DNA from: an uncultured Ruminococcus sp. | GTDB lineage: Bacteria; Bacillota_A; Clostridia; Oscillospirales; Ruminococcaceae | Length of the DNA: 14,800 bases | Assembly: GCA_947303535.1 (NCBI GenBank) | Contig: CAMYYQ010000003.1 | Coordinates: 1 to 14,800, forward strand | Direction: 5' to 3' | Shown: one piece after another, positions 8,252 through 14,098 of the stretch | Layout: each line of letters begins with the position of its first letter | How positions within the stretch are numbered: position 1 is the stretch's first letter | Translations under genes and position numbers: made by a program | Notes under the pieces: model-generated | Seen by the model: only the letters and a program-made list of their open reading frames with translations | Databases searched by the model: none | Told to the model about the DNA's origin: nothing

Positions 8252-8659
8252 TCAGCTTACAGGCATTTTTATGCTGCCGCCGTCCTCACTGTATACCATT
8301 GAGGCAACAGCAGTATCATCGCAGACCAGTAATTCTGCAAGCATTTTCATATTCTCGGGGCTGTAATTCTTCACCTCATAGGTGTAAAGCTTTGCGCTCC
8401 TGCCCGAGTATTTCCGCAGAGGCAGACCCTGTTTGTCCTGCATTTCGGCATATTCCTCGTAAATATCCGAAAATTCATTCGGGATAAGAATATCTTTTTC
8501 GGATATCTCTTCCACTTCCCAGCCGTGAGAAGCAAAATAATCAATGCGTTGAGAAACGTCTGCGGCTTCAGGAAGCTGTGTGGGGGTATCTTCTTTTTTT
8601 CCGCATGATGCAAGAGCAAAAGCGGCTGCGGCAAATACCATGATAGTGAATTTTTTCAT
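8252..8659 (-). CDS. Lipoprotein with DUF4830 domain
   Basis: A 135-residue secreted lipoprotein. The signal peptide (MKK, a hydrophobic core rich in Ala/Phe) ends in the lipobox LASC with Cys19 as the lipidated residue. The rest (about 36-133) matches my memory of DUF4830: a SHGWEVE-like start, a central DIYEEY..MQ..QG block, YTYEVKNY and a final DGGSIKMP. The function of this domain is not known. I choose ATG 8659, giving an MKK start, with GGAG about nine bases upstream. The TTG three codons earlier directly abuts that GGAG and is unlikely. It is divergent from the pseudouridine synthase gene. No clear promoter was found for it. Confidence 0.82.
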   Translation of the reverse strand: MKKFTIMVFAAAAFALASCGKKEDTPTQLPEAADVSQRIDYFASHGWEVEEISEKDILIPNEFSDIYEEYAEMQDKQGLPLRKYSGRSAKLYTYEVKNYSPENMKMLAELLVCDDTAVASMVYSEDGGSIKMPVS

Positions 8660-8724
8660 GTGAGACAACTCCGTTTCTGTTATGGGAATGTAAAGCGCAT
8701 CAGTACATCTTATTCATAAATAAA

Positions 8725-8736
8725 GGCATATATGCC
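8725..8736. repeat. 12-base perfect palindrome before the pseudouridine synthase gene
   Basis: GGCATATATGCC, directly upstream of the AGGAGG of the next gene and within the divergent spacer. It could be a small operator or a chance palindrome. A 12-base palindrome is expected by chance about once in 4 kb at even base composition. Confidence 0.35.
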
Positions 8737-8749
8737 AACAGGAGGAACA

Positions 8750-9535
8750 ATGGCACAGATAAGGCTCGACAAATTCATTTCCGAAAGAACTGAATACACA
8801 AGAAGTCAGATAAAAGAGCTTGCCGCAAAGGGTAAGATATGCCTCGGCGGTGTCGTTGTGAAAAAGTCTGATACCAAGATAGATCCCGAGTCGGCAGAGG
8901 TGATAGTCTGCGGACAGAAGATAGGCAGCTCGCGCTATAAGTATATACTCCTCAACAAGCCGCAGGGCTATGTATGCTCGACTGACGACAAGGACGGAGA
9001 TACTGTCCTGAAGCTGATACCGCCTGAAATTCGCACAAAGGGTATGTTCCCGGCAGGAAGGCTCGACAAGGATTCCATAGGTGCTCTTCTCATCACCGAT
9101 GACGGCGAACTGGCGCACAATTTGTTATCTCCGAAACACCATATACCCAAAATTTATATTGTGAAACTTGCCAGACCATTTGAAAATAATTATATTAACA
9201 AATTTGAAAACGGCATAGTTTTAGCGGACGGTGAGACTTGTCTCCCCGCACGGGTAAAAAAAGCCGAAAATACCGATAGACTGGCTTTTATTGAGCTGCA
9301 TGAGGGAAAATATCATCAGGTCAAAAGAATGTTCGCCGCTGTGGGTAATCATGTAGAGCTGCTAATGAGAGTTTCTCTCGGAGCACTGGTTCTGCCCGAA
9401 AAACTGGCAATAGGAGAGTGTATGGAATTATTGCACAAAGATGTTGAAAACTTGTTCAGAGAGCAGGATTTTGAGTCTTTTTGTGACCGATATTCGCCTG
9501 TTTTTTCGGCAAATCTAATAAACAACCTTTTATAA
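8750..9535 (+). CDS. RsuA-family rRNA pseudouridine synthase
   Basis: This enzyme isomerises a specific uridine of rRNA to pseudouridine. The 261-residue protein has an N-terminal S4 RNA-binding domain (about 1-48, beginning IRLDKFI) followed by the RsuA/RluB/E/F catalytic domain. The catalytic aspartate is Asp106 in GRLDKDS, and the family motifs HHIPKIY and GKYHQVKRMF follow. The consensus after the catalytic Asp is usually TxGLLLLT; here it is IGALLIT. I choose ATG 8750 because AGGAGG (8741-8746) precedes it by three bases; the upstream in-frame ATG 8732 lies before this site. The target uridine (16S position 516 for RsuA, or a 23S site for RluB-like enzymes) cannot be decided. The second half of the gene is clearly more AT-rich than the first. 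Confidence 0.92.
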   Translation: MAQIRLDKFISERTEYTRSQIKELAAKGKICLGGVVVKKSDTKIDPESAEVIVCGQKIGSSRYKYILLNKPQGYVCSTDDKDGDTVLKLIPPEIRTKGMFPAGRLDKDSIGALLITDDGELAHNLLSPKHHIPKIYIVKLARPFENNYINKFENGIVLADGETCLPARVKKAENTDRLAFIELHEGKYHQVKRMFAAVGNHVELLMRVSLGALVLPEKLAIGECMELLHKDVENLFREQDFESFCDRYSPVFSANLINNLL

Positions 9536-9553
9536 GTTTGGCGATTTAGCAAC

Positions 9554-9582
9554 TTGAAATGTAATAAAAAATGTGCTATTAT
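9554..9582 (+). promoter_or_regulatory. Sigma-A promoter of the ABC ATPase gene
   Basis: TTGAAA (9554-9559), a 17-base spacer and TATTAT (9577-9582). The transcript would begin near 9589, leaving an AT-rich leader of about 59 bases before ATG 9648. It separates this gene from the pseudouridine synthase gene upstream. Confidence 0.75.
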
Positions 9583-9647
9583 ATTATCATAGCTGATAAT
9601 GGAATAAAATAATCGGCATTATATTTTGAACTGGAGGACTGGATTAA

Positions 9648-10778
9648 ATGGCAGGCTTAACACTTAAAGGCATTTATAAGAAATATCCGGGCGGCGTTGT
9701 TGCTGTTTCAGATGTTAATTTAGAGATAAGAGATAAGGAGTTCATCGTTCTTGTTGGACCGTCAGGCTGCGGTAAGTCAACAACTCTTCGTATGATCGCT
9801 GGTCTTGAAGAGATCTCAGAAGGTGAACTTTATATAGGCGATCGTCTCGTAAACGATATCGCACCTAAGGACAGAGATATTGCAATGGTTTTCCAGAACT
9901 ACGCTCTCTATCCACATATGACAGTATTTGATAACATGGCATTCGGCCTTAAACTCCGTAAGGTTCCAAGACCTGAGATCGAGAGAAAGGTTAACGAAGC
10001 TGCTAAGATACTCGACCTTACACACCTTCTCGACAGAAAGCCAAAGGCTATGTCAGGTGGTCAGAGACAGAGAGTTGCTCTCGGTCGTGCTATCGTTCGT
10101 TCACCTAAGGTATTCCTCCTCGACGAGCCTCTCTCAAACCTCGATGCTAAGCTCCGTGCTCAGATGAGAACCGAGATCGCTAAGATCCACAAGAAGCTCG
10201 GTACAACATTCATCTACGTAACTCATGACCAGACAGAGGCTATGACAATGGGTGACAGAATCGTTTGTATGAAGGACGGTTTCGTTCAGCAGATCGATAC
10301 ACCTCAGAACCTCTATGAGAACCCTGTAAACAAGTTCGTTGCAGGCTTCCTCGGCTCACCTCAGATGAACTTCATCGACGCAGAGCTCAAGGAAGAGTAT
10401 GGTCAGTATATCGTTGAATTCGGTGCTACAAACGGCAGAGGAAACAGATATCAGATCATCGTTCCTGAGTCAAAGGTAAACGAAGAGCTCAACAACTATG
10501 TAGGTAAGGAGATCACTCTCGGTGTTCGTCCTGAGTCTATCCACGACGAAGAGATGTATCTCTCAAATGCTTCAACAGGCGTTATCGACGCAAACGTTGA
10601 AATTACAGAAATGATGGGTGCTGAGACATACCTCTATCTCCTTTGCGAGGGTATTCCGCTCACAGCACGAGTTAGCCCAAGATCAACAGCAAGACCTGGT
10701 GACGATATCAAGGTTGCTATTGATCCTAACAGAATCCATATCTTCGATAAGGAAACTGAAAAGGCTATTGTTAACTGA
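9648..10778 (+). CDS. ugpC: ATPase subunit of carbohydrate ABC importers (UgpC/MsmK/MsmX type)
   Basis: The nucleotide-binding subunit of CUT1 sugar importers, 376 residues, standard length. Walker A is GPSGCGKST (37-45), the Q-loop Gln is 83, the signature MSGGQ is at 135-139, Walker B FLLDE at 156-160 and the switch His at 193. The C-terminal part (about 240-370) is the regulatory OB/TOBE domain of the MalK family. No permease or binding-protein gene is adjacent. In Bacillota such stand-alone ATPases (MsmX in Bacillus, MsmK in streptococci) energise several sugar transporters, and that is the likely role here. The ribosome site is GGAGG (9633-9637). Codon choice is strongly biased (CTC Leu, AAG Lys, AGA Arg), which suggests high expression. 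It is a single-gene unit with its own promoter and terminator. Confidence 0.95.
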   Translation: MAGLTLKGIYKKYPGGVVAVSDVNLEIRDKEFIVLVGPSGCGKSTTLRMIAGLEEISEGELYIGDRLVNDIAPKDRDIAMVFQNYALYPHMTVFDNMAFGLKLRKVPRPEIERKVNEAAKILDLTHLLDRKPKAMSGGQRQRVALGRAIVRSPKVFLLDEPLSNLDAKLRAQMRTEIAKIHKKLGTTFIYVTHDQTEAMTMGDRIVCMKDGFVQQIDTPQNLYENPVNKFVAGFLGSPQMNFIDAELKEEYGQYIVEFGATNGRGNRYQIIVPESKVNEELNNYVGKEITLGVRPESIHDEEMYLSNASTGVIDANVEITEMMGAETYLYLLCEGIPLTARVSPRSTARPGDDIKVAIDPNRIHIFDKETEKAIVN

Positions 10779-10811
10779 TTAATTCTTTTCATATTTATCC
10801 TTTCTTTCTTG

Positions 10812-10839
10812 GTACACACCGTCGGGAGATGTTGTGTAC
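10812..10839 (+). repeat. Inverted repeat, first of two tandem hairpins after the ABC ATPase gene
   Basis: GTACACA (10812-10818) and TGTGTAC (10833-10839) form a 7-base-pair stem with a 14-base loop. It lies ten bases before the terminator hairpin and has no U-tract of its own. It may protect the 3' end of the message or be a protein site. Confidence 0.45.
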
Positions 10840-10848
10840 AGGCAAATT

Positions 10849-10875
10849 ACCGCAGTATTTTTACTGCGGTTTTTT
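10849..10875 (+). terminator. Rho-independent terminator of the ABC ATPase gene
   Basis: A perfect 9-base-pair stem, ACCGCAGTA / TACTGCGGT, with a TTTT loop (10849-10870), followed by a T run to 10875. It ends the ABC ATPase message before pepV. The region is not coding, which rules out upstream extensions of pepV that run through it. Confidence 0.92.
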
Positions 10876-10902
10876 GTATTATTTAGTTTAACGGAGGCAA
10901 AA

Positions 10903-12198
10903 ATGACTGAAATAAGAAAATACCTTGAAGCCCATAAACAGGAAATGATCGACCTGCTGGCAGAGCTCGTCGCTATACCCAGTATACAGGGAAAAAACGA
11001 GGAGGGCGCTCCCTTCGGCAAAGAGCCTGCAAGAGCACTTGAAGCAATGCTGAAAAAGTGTAAAGATACAGGTTTTAAAGTTGATAATGTTGAAAACTAC
11101 GCAGGCTCGGCGGATATAAACGATCTTCCTGCTGAGCTTGCCGTACTTACTCACCTTGACGTAGTCCCCGTAGGTTCGGGCTGGACCACTGACCCATTCG
11201 TACTGCGTTACGAAGCAGATACGGACAAGCTTGTGGGACGCGGAGCTATTGACGATAAAGGACCTGCTGTGGCAGCGTTTTTTGCTGCAAAGGCTCTGAA
11301 AGAGCTCGGCAAACCGCTGAAAAAGGGAATTCGCCTTATCTTCGGAACTAACGAGGAGAACGGTTCCGCCGACCTTGCTTACTACCGCAAAAAGCGCGAA
11401 TTGCCGCCAATGGTGTTCACTCCCGACGGCGAGTATCCAATTATCAATGCGGAAAAGGGTATGCTTAGAGTTTATTTTTCATCTGATTTTGCAGACGATG
11501 AGATACTGGAAATACAGGCAGGAACGGTCATCAATGCTGTACCGCAGTTCTGCACGGTAACAATGGAAAATGATGAGGACGAGCCTGTTGAAGCCGTTTA
11601 TGAGGGCGTTTCCGCTCATGCTTCCACTCCCGAAAAGGGCGAGAACGCTATAACTCAGTTCCTTGACAGCTACAGCGGCGAAAATATGCTGCTTTGCGGA
11701 CTGGCTGAGCTTTTCCCACACGGCGAATTCAGCGGCAAAAACTGCGGACTGGGCTTCCGTGACGAATTATCGGGTGATATGACCTGTGTACTGTCAATTC
11801 TGAATACAGATATGGGCAGGATATACGGCGGTATCGACATTCGTTTTCCCCTTGACCGCCAAAAGGCTGAGATAAGCGGTATTATCTGTGATGCACTTGA
11901 GAGTGCAGGCTTTACTGTTGACTCCTGCGAGGGTGTTGAGCCTCATTGCACCGATGAGAATTCAACATTTGTACAGACATTGTTGAAAACTTATGAGCGC
12001 GTTACAGGTGATAAGGGTCGCTGTATCGCTATCGGCGGCGGCACTTATGTCCACGAGATAGAGGGCGGAGTAGCTTTCGGTGCGGAGTTTCCAAATGAGG
12101 ACGGTCATATGCACTGTCCCGATGAGTTCATTACGGTTGCTAATCTGATGAAAAATGCAGAAATAATGGCAGAAGCAATGGCAGAGCTTTGTAGCTGA
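10903..12198 (+). CDS. pepV: M20 family metallodipeptidase (PepV/Sapep type)
   Basis: A dinuclear-metal dipeptidase of 431 residues that releases amino acids from dipeptides in the cytoplasm; there is no signal peptide. Metal-site motifs are in order: His84/Asp86 (THLDVVP), Asp117 (GAIDDKGP), Glu151/Glu152 (GTNEENGS), Asp175 (TPDGEYP) and His404 (HMHCPDE). His239 in SAHAS is the lid-domain histidine of this family. It is somewhat shorter than lactobacillal PepV (about 470), mainly by compact lid loops. ATG 10903 is preceded by GGAGG (10893-10897). The frame stays open upstream to 10834, but that stretch crosses the terminator hairpin and has no ribosome site. No strong promoter is seen; TTGTGT, 17 bases, TATTTT at 10833-10861 is a weak candidate. 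Confidence 0.92.
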   Translation: MTEIRKYLEAHKQEMIDLLAELVAIPSIQGKNEEGAPFGKEPARALEAMLKKCKDTGFKVDNVENYAGSADINDLPAELAVLTHLDVVPVGSGWTTDPFVLRYEADTDKLVGRGAIDDKGPAVAAFFAAKALKELGKPLKKGIRLIFGTNEENGSADLAYYRKKRELPPMVFTPDGEYPIINAEKGMLRVYFSSDFADDEILEIQAGTVINAVPQFCTVTMENDEDEPVEAVYEGVSAHASTPEKGENAITQFLDSYSGENMLLCGLAELFPHGEFSGKNCGLGFRDELSGDMTCVLSILNTDMGRIYGGIDIRFPLDRQKAEISGIICDALESAGFTVDSCEGVEPHCTDENSTFVQTLLKTYERVTGDKGRCIAIGGGTYVHEIEGGVAFGAEFPNEDGHMHCPDEFITVANLMKNAEIMAEAMAELCS

Positions 12199-12201
12199 AT
12201 T

Positions 12202-12226
12202 TGTAGGGGCGCTTTCCGAGCGCCCG
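12202..12226 (+). repeat. REP-like palindromic unit 1
   Basis: A TGTAGGGG head followed by a GC-rich hairpin: GGGCGCT (12207-12213), a five-base loop and AGCGCCC (12219-12225). It starts three bases after the pepV stop and might also act as a weak terminator, although no T run follows. Confidence 0.7.
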
Positions 12227-12266
12227 CGTATGCCATTTACAAAAATATAACGTATCAATGCAACTG

Positions 12267-12291
12267 TGTAGGGGCCGCCTGTGGCGGTCCG
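12267..12291 (+). repeat. REP-like palindromic unit 2
   Basis: A TGTAGGGG head, then CCGCC, TGT loop and GGCGG within a longer imperfect stem (12272-12290) ending in CCG. Same layout as unit 1 with a different stem sequence. Confidence 0.7.
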
Positions 12292-12310
12292 TGAGTTGAG
12301 AATGAATAAT

Positions 12311-12336
12311 ATAGGGGACGGCGTCCTCGACGTCCC
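12311..12336 (+). repeat. REP-like palindromic unit 3, degenerate
   Basis: The head is ATAGGGGA instead of TGTAGGGG. The GGACGGCG and CGACGTCC arms have mismatches, so the hairpin is weakened. It looks like a decayed copy of the GGGACGCCG type seen intact at 14036-14063. Confidence 0.6.
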
Positions 12337-12375
12337 GAGTTCAGCTCGCCTGTTAATACATAATTATAAAAAAAA

Positions 12376-12399
12376 GGACTGCCAAAGGCAGCCCCTACA
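12376..12399 (-). repeat. REP-like palindromic unit 4 (inverted)
   Basis: On the reverse strand this reads TGTAGGGGCTGCC, a TTT loop and GGCAGTCC. It faces units 1-3, so the cluster opens with TGTAGGGG and closes with CCCCTACA, as in paired REP elements. Confidence 0.7.
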
Positions 12400-12427
12400 C
12401 TAATCACTATGCACTAATAACTAATCA
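12400..12427. repeat. 7-base imperfect tandem repeat tract
   Basis: Four consecutive 7-base units: CTAATCA, CTATGCA, CTAATAA, CTAATCA. It begins at the base after unit 4 and leads into unit 5. The period matches the other heptamer tracts in the window. Confidence 0.65.
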
Positions 12428-12433
12428 CTCGCA

Positions 12434-12452
12434 GACGCCCATTAGGCGTCCC
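12434..12452 (-). repeat. REP-like palindromic unit 5, partial
   Basis: A hairpin GACGCC / GGCGTC around a five-base core, with a CC tail but no complete TGTAGGGG head. It is probably a truncated copy in reverse orientation. Confidence 0.5.
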
Positions 12453-12455
12453 AAC

Positions 12456-12476
12456 AATTATGAATTATGCATTAAA
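12456..12476. repeat. 7-base tandem repeat tract
   Basis: AATTATG, AATTATG, CATTAAA: two perfect 7-base copies and one degenerate copy, between REP-like unit 5 and the terminator of the lipoprotein gene. Confidence 0.55.
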
Positions 12477-12497
12477 AAGGCGGACATTAAGTCCGCC
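12474..12497 (-). terminator. Terminator of the repeat lipoprotein gene
   Basis: On the reverse strand, stem GGCGGAC / GTCCGCC (12479-12497) with a five-base loop, followed by TTTTT (complement of 12474-12478). It lies just after the stop of the 12503-12868 gene. Confidence 0.85.
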
Positions 12498-12502
12498 TTT
12501 GC

Positions 12503-12868
12503 TTATCTGTCTTTCTTGTTGGTCGTGGTAGTTTTTTCGTCGTGTTCCTTGTCGCCGTCGAGACCGTCGATAACGTCGTCAACAGCGTTTTGCGCTCCGT
12601 CTATGACTTCTTTGCCTGCATCTCCTGCGCCGTCAACGATGTCCTTGCCTGCGTCACCGATACCGTCTGCGGCATCGTCAACGCGGTCACGGATACTGTC
12701 GTCACTTTTCATATCTGTGGTGCTTTCATAGGTTTTTTCAGTTGTGCCGTCAGTAATTACAGTGCCGTTTCCGTCATCTGTATAATGACCGTCGTTGTTA
12801 TCACCGCAGCCTGTAAGAGTTGCACAAACAGTAAAAAATATGGAGCATATTGCTAAAAGCTTTTTCAT
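12503..12868 (-). CDS. Small lipoprotein with 11-residue tandem repeats
   Basis: A 121-residue protein with a signal peptide (MKK and a hydrophobic core) and lipobox LTGC; Cys21 would be lipidated. A Thr/Asp/Gly-rich linker (22-54) follows. Four undecapeptide repeats then cover residues 66-109 (66-76, 77-87, 88-98, 99-109), with a core such as IVDGAGDAGKE and a fifth degenerate copy at 55-65. The C-terminus is charged and Thr/Lys-rich. Repeats of 11 residues are typical of long amphipathic helices that touch membranes or carbohydrate; the function here is unknown. I recall similar DG-A-G-rich lipoproteins in other Clostridia. I choose ATG 12868, with AAAGGAT (12878-12884) upstream. The frame is open further up to 13009, but that stretch runs through the DnaA-box region and would remove the signal peptide from the N-terminus. 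Confidence 0.8.
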   Translation of the reverse strand: MKKLLAICSIFFTVCATLTGCGDNNDGHYTDDGNGTVITDGTTEKTYESTTDMKSDDSIRDRVDDAADGIGDAGKDIVDGAGDAGKEVIDGAQNAVDDVIDGLDGDKEHDEKTTTTNKKDR

Positions 12869-12895
12869 ACAAATCATATCCTTTACAGAGTATTG

Positions 12896-12916
12896 TTGTG
12901 GAGACGTTTTCCACAA
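12896..12916. repeat. Inverted repeat TTGTGGA-N7-TCCACAA upstream of the lipoprotein gene
   Basis: Two 7-base arms with a 7-base centre, 28-48 bases before the lipoprotein start. The right arm is part of an exact DnaA box (12907-12915) and the left arm is a two-mismatch box in the opposite direction. It may be a hairpin in the leader or a paired DnaA site. Confidence 0.5.
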
Positions 12917-13096
12917 CTTATTTTTATTGTTTACTCTTTTTCCCTGATTATCCACATGGTTTTCAACTTTTCCGCACTTCCAGAAAGTGTATTTTACGTT
13001 GTTTTCCACCTTTTCAACAGAGTTATCAACAATCGAACATATGACTCCACACTCAATTCAACACCGTGTTGAAAACTTTTCCACCCGTGTGTGAAA
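12907..13096. promoter_or_regulatory. DnaA-box cluster (possible origin element or DnaA-titration site)
   Basis: Nine sites within 190 bp fit the DnaA box TTWTNCACA with at most one mismatch. Exact: 12907-12915 (TTTTCCACA) and 12948-12956 (TTATCCACA, the strong form). One mismatch, forward: 12968-12976, 13002-13010, 13011-13019, 13023-13031 and 13077-13085. One mismatch, reverse: 13067-13075 and 13088-13096. The cluster fills the divergent spacer (12869-13206) between the lipoprotein and DUF2461 genes and is followed by an AT-rich stretch (13094-13140) that could unwind. dnaA and dnaN are not in the window. The forward orientation of gyrB and gyrA would be head-on if replication started here, so a secondary origin element or a DnaA-titrating/regulatory cluster is at least as likely as oriC itself. 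Confidence 0.7.
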
Positions 13097-13146
13097 TATA
13101 ATTAGGACTATATTGCTGTAAATTTTTGGTTAAAAGTTGTTTCCGC

Positions 13147-13175
13147 TTGAATTATGTCGCGGCTTGTGATAAAAT
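13147..13175 (+). promoter_or_regulatory. Promoter of the DUF2461 gene (extended -10)
   Basis: TTGAAT (13147-13152), a 17-base spacer and TAAAAT (13170-13175), with TGA directly before the -10, an extended -10 element. Transcription should start near 13182, about 25 bases before ATG 13207. Confidence 0.65.
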
Positions 13176-13206
13176 AAAAACAGTTTTGAAATTGAAAGGT
13201 GATACA

Positions 13207-13959
13207 ATGTTTGAAGGTTTTTCACGGGAGGCTTTGGAGTTCCTCCTTGGTATAAGGCATAACAACAATAAGGACTGGTTTGAGCCGCGCAAGAAAATAT
13301 ATACCGAAAAGATATTTGAACCTATGAAGGCTCTGGGCGAGGAGCTTTTTGCGCCCTTTGCTGATATTGACGGCATGATGTACAAGGTCGGCAGGATATA
13401 CCGCGACGAGAATTTCGCTCCGTATCTCCATTACCGCGATACTATGTGGATATACGTCCGCTACGATGCATGGTACTGGAACAAGACTCCCACGCTTTAT
13501 TTTGAGCTCTCACCTGAGGGAGCGGAGTTCGGTTTCCGCATATCCAAGCCCGAAGCCGCAGTTATGGAGCGTTTTCGCAGTCAGCTTACCGAGGACGCAG
13601 AGCCATTTCTCAACATGATATCAGAACTTGTTGAAAACTACGGACTTACAGTCGGCGGTGACGAATACAAGCGCAAAAAGCCCTGTCCGAGTCCCGAGCT
13701 TGAGGAATATTTCGTAAAAAAGGGACTCAGCGTGTACACGAAGGTAATTGATCCTGCGGAGCTTTTCAGCCGTAAAATAGCGGAGCATACAGTCGAGGTT
13801 TTCAAGGCAGTCCAGCCGCTGAACGATTATTTCCATGAAATTGTTGAAATAGAGGAGCTTGCAAAGGCTATTCTGAGAGAGGAAAAAGAGCAGCAGCTCT
13901 CACAGTCCGAACCCGAAATAAACATGGTAAAAGCCCCCGACATAGAATTCATGTGGTGA
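13207..13959 (+). CDS. DUF2461 family protein
   Basis: A 250-residue cytoplasmic protein of the DUF2461 family. Family features seen are the N-terminal FLLGIRHNNNKDWF block (residues 12-25), the GRIYRDENFAPY motif (about 62-73) and the aromatic segment from MWIYVRY through LYFELSPEG that follows. No catalytic role is established for the family as far as I know. ATG 13207 is supported by AAAGGTGA (13195-13202) and by the promoter 13147-13175. An in-frame start at 13126 would lie upstream of that promoter. The last 25 residues are a polar Glu/Gln/Ser tail outside the usual domain. REP-like elements follow the stop. Confidence 0.87.
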   Translation: MFEGFSREALEFLLGIRHNNNKDWFEPRKKIYTEKIFEPMKALGEELFAPFADIDGMMYKVGRIYRDENFAPYLHYRDTMWIYVRYDAWYWNKTPTLYFELSPEGAEFGFRISKPEAAVMERFRSQLTEDAEPFLNMISELVENYGLTVGGDEYKRKKPCPSPELEEYFVKKGLSVYTKVIDPAELFSRKIAEHTVEVFKAVQPLNDYFHEIVEIEELAKAILREEKEQQLSQSEPEINMVKAPDIEFMW

Positions 13960-13963
13960 TTGT

Positions 13964-13991
13964 TTAATGCGTAATTCGTAATGCGTAATTG
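13964..13991. repeat. 7-base imperfect tandem repeat tract
   Basis: Four 7-base units: TTAATGC, GTAATTC, GTAATGC, GTAATTG. The last runs directly into the TGTAGGGG head of REP-like unit 6. Confidence 0.7.
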
Positions 13992-14014
13992 TAGGGGCTG
14001 CCTGTGGCAGCCCG
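13990..14014 (+). repeat. REP-like palindromic unit 6
   Basis: A TGTAGGGG head and a perfect 8-base-pair stem, GGGCTGCC (13995-14002), loop TGT, GGCAGCCC (14006-14013). Together with unit 7 it forms a symmetric pair from 13990 to 14063, beginning TGTAGGGG and ending CCCCTACA. Confidence 0.75.
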
Positions 14015-14035
14015 TGCTGATATCATTGAAACTTG

Positions 14036-14063
14036 CGGGACGCCGAGGGCGGCGTCCCCTACA
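14036..14063 (-). repeat. REP-like palindromic unit 7 (inverted)
   Basis: A perfect 9-base-pair stem, GGGACGCCG (14037-14045) and CGGCGTCCC (14050-14058), followed by CTACA. Read in reverse it begins TGTAGGGGACGCC. Confidence 0.75.
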
Positions 14064-14098
14064 GTCGGTCATTTTGAAATATTACGGGAATTTTGGGC

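Noticed and set aside
8252..8302. Forward open frame (8057-8302) crossing the junction of the two convergent genes
   Set aside because: It is out of frame with the membrane protein gene, has no ribosome site and overlaps the end of the DUF4830 coding sequence.
9583..9647. Riboswitch in the leader of the ABC ATPase gene
   Set aside because: The roughly 59-base AT-rich leader is too short and shows no stable stem or terminator before the ribosome site.
10834..10902. N-terminal extension of the PepV-like peptidase
   Set aside because: The extension crosses a rho-independent terminator hairpin and its T run and has no ribosome site; ATG 10903 has GGAGG just upstream.
12202..12452. CRISPR array
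   Set aside because: Units differ in stem sequence, have unequal spacing and occur in both orientations, and no cas gene is near; they fit REP-like hairpins instead.
12516..12856. Forward open frames opposite the repeat lipoprotein
   Set aside because: They arise from the 33-base repeats read on the other strand. They lack a ribosome site, while the reverse frame has a signal peptide, lipobox and terminator.
12869..13009. N-terminal extension of the repeat lipoprotein
   Set aside because: It would put 47 polar residues before a good signal peptide and lipobox, and it runs through exact DnaA boxes; ATG 12868 with AAAGGAT is preferred.
12907..13096. Calling this outright as the chromosomal oriC
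   Set aside because: Box density fits, but dnaA and dnaN are not in view and gyrB-gyrA would be transcribed head-on to a leftward fork. Kept as a DnaA-box cluster with oriC as one option.
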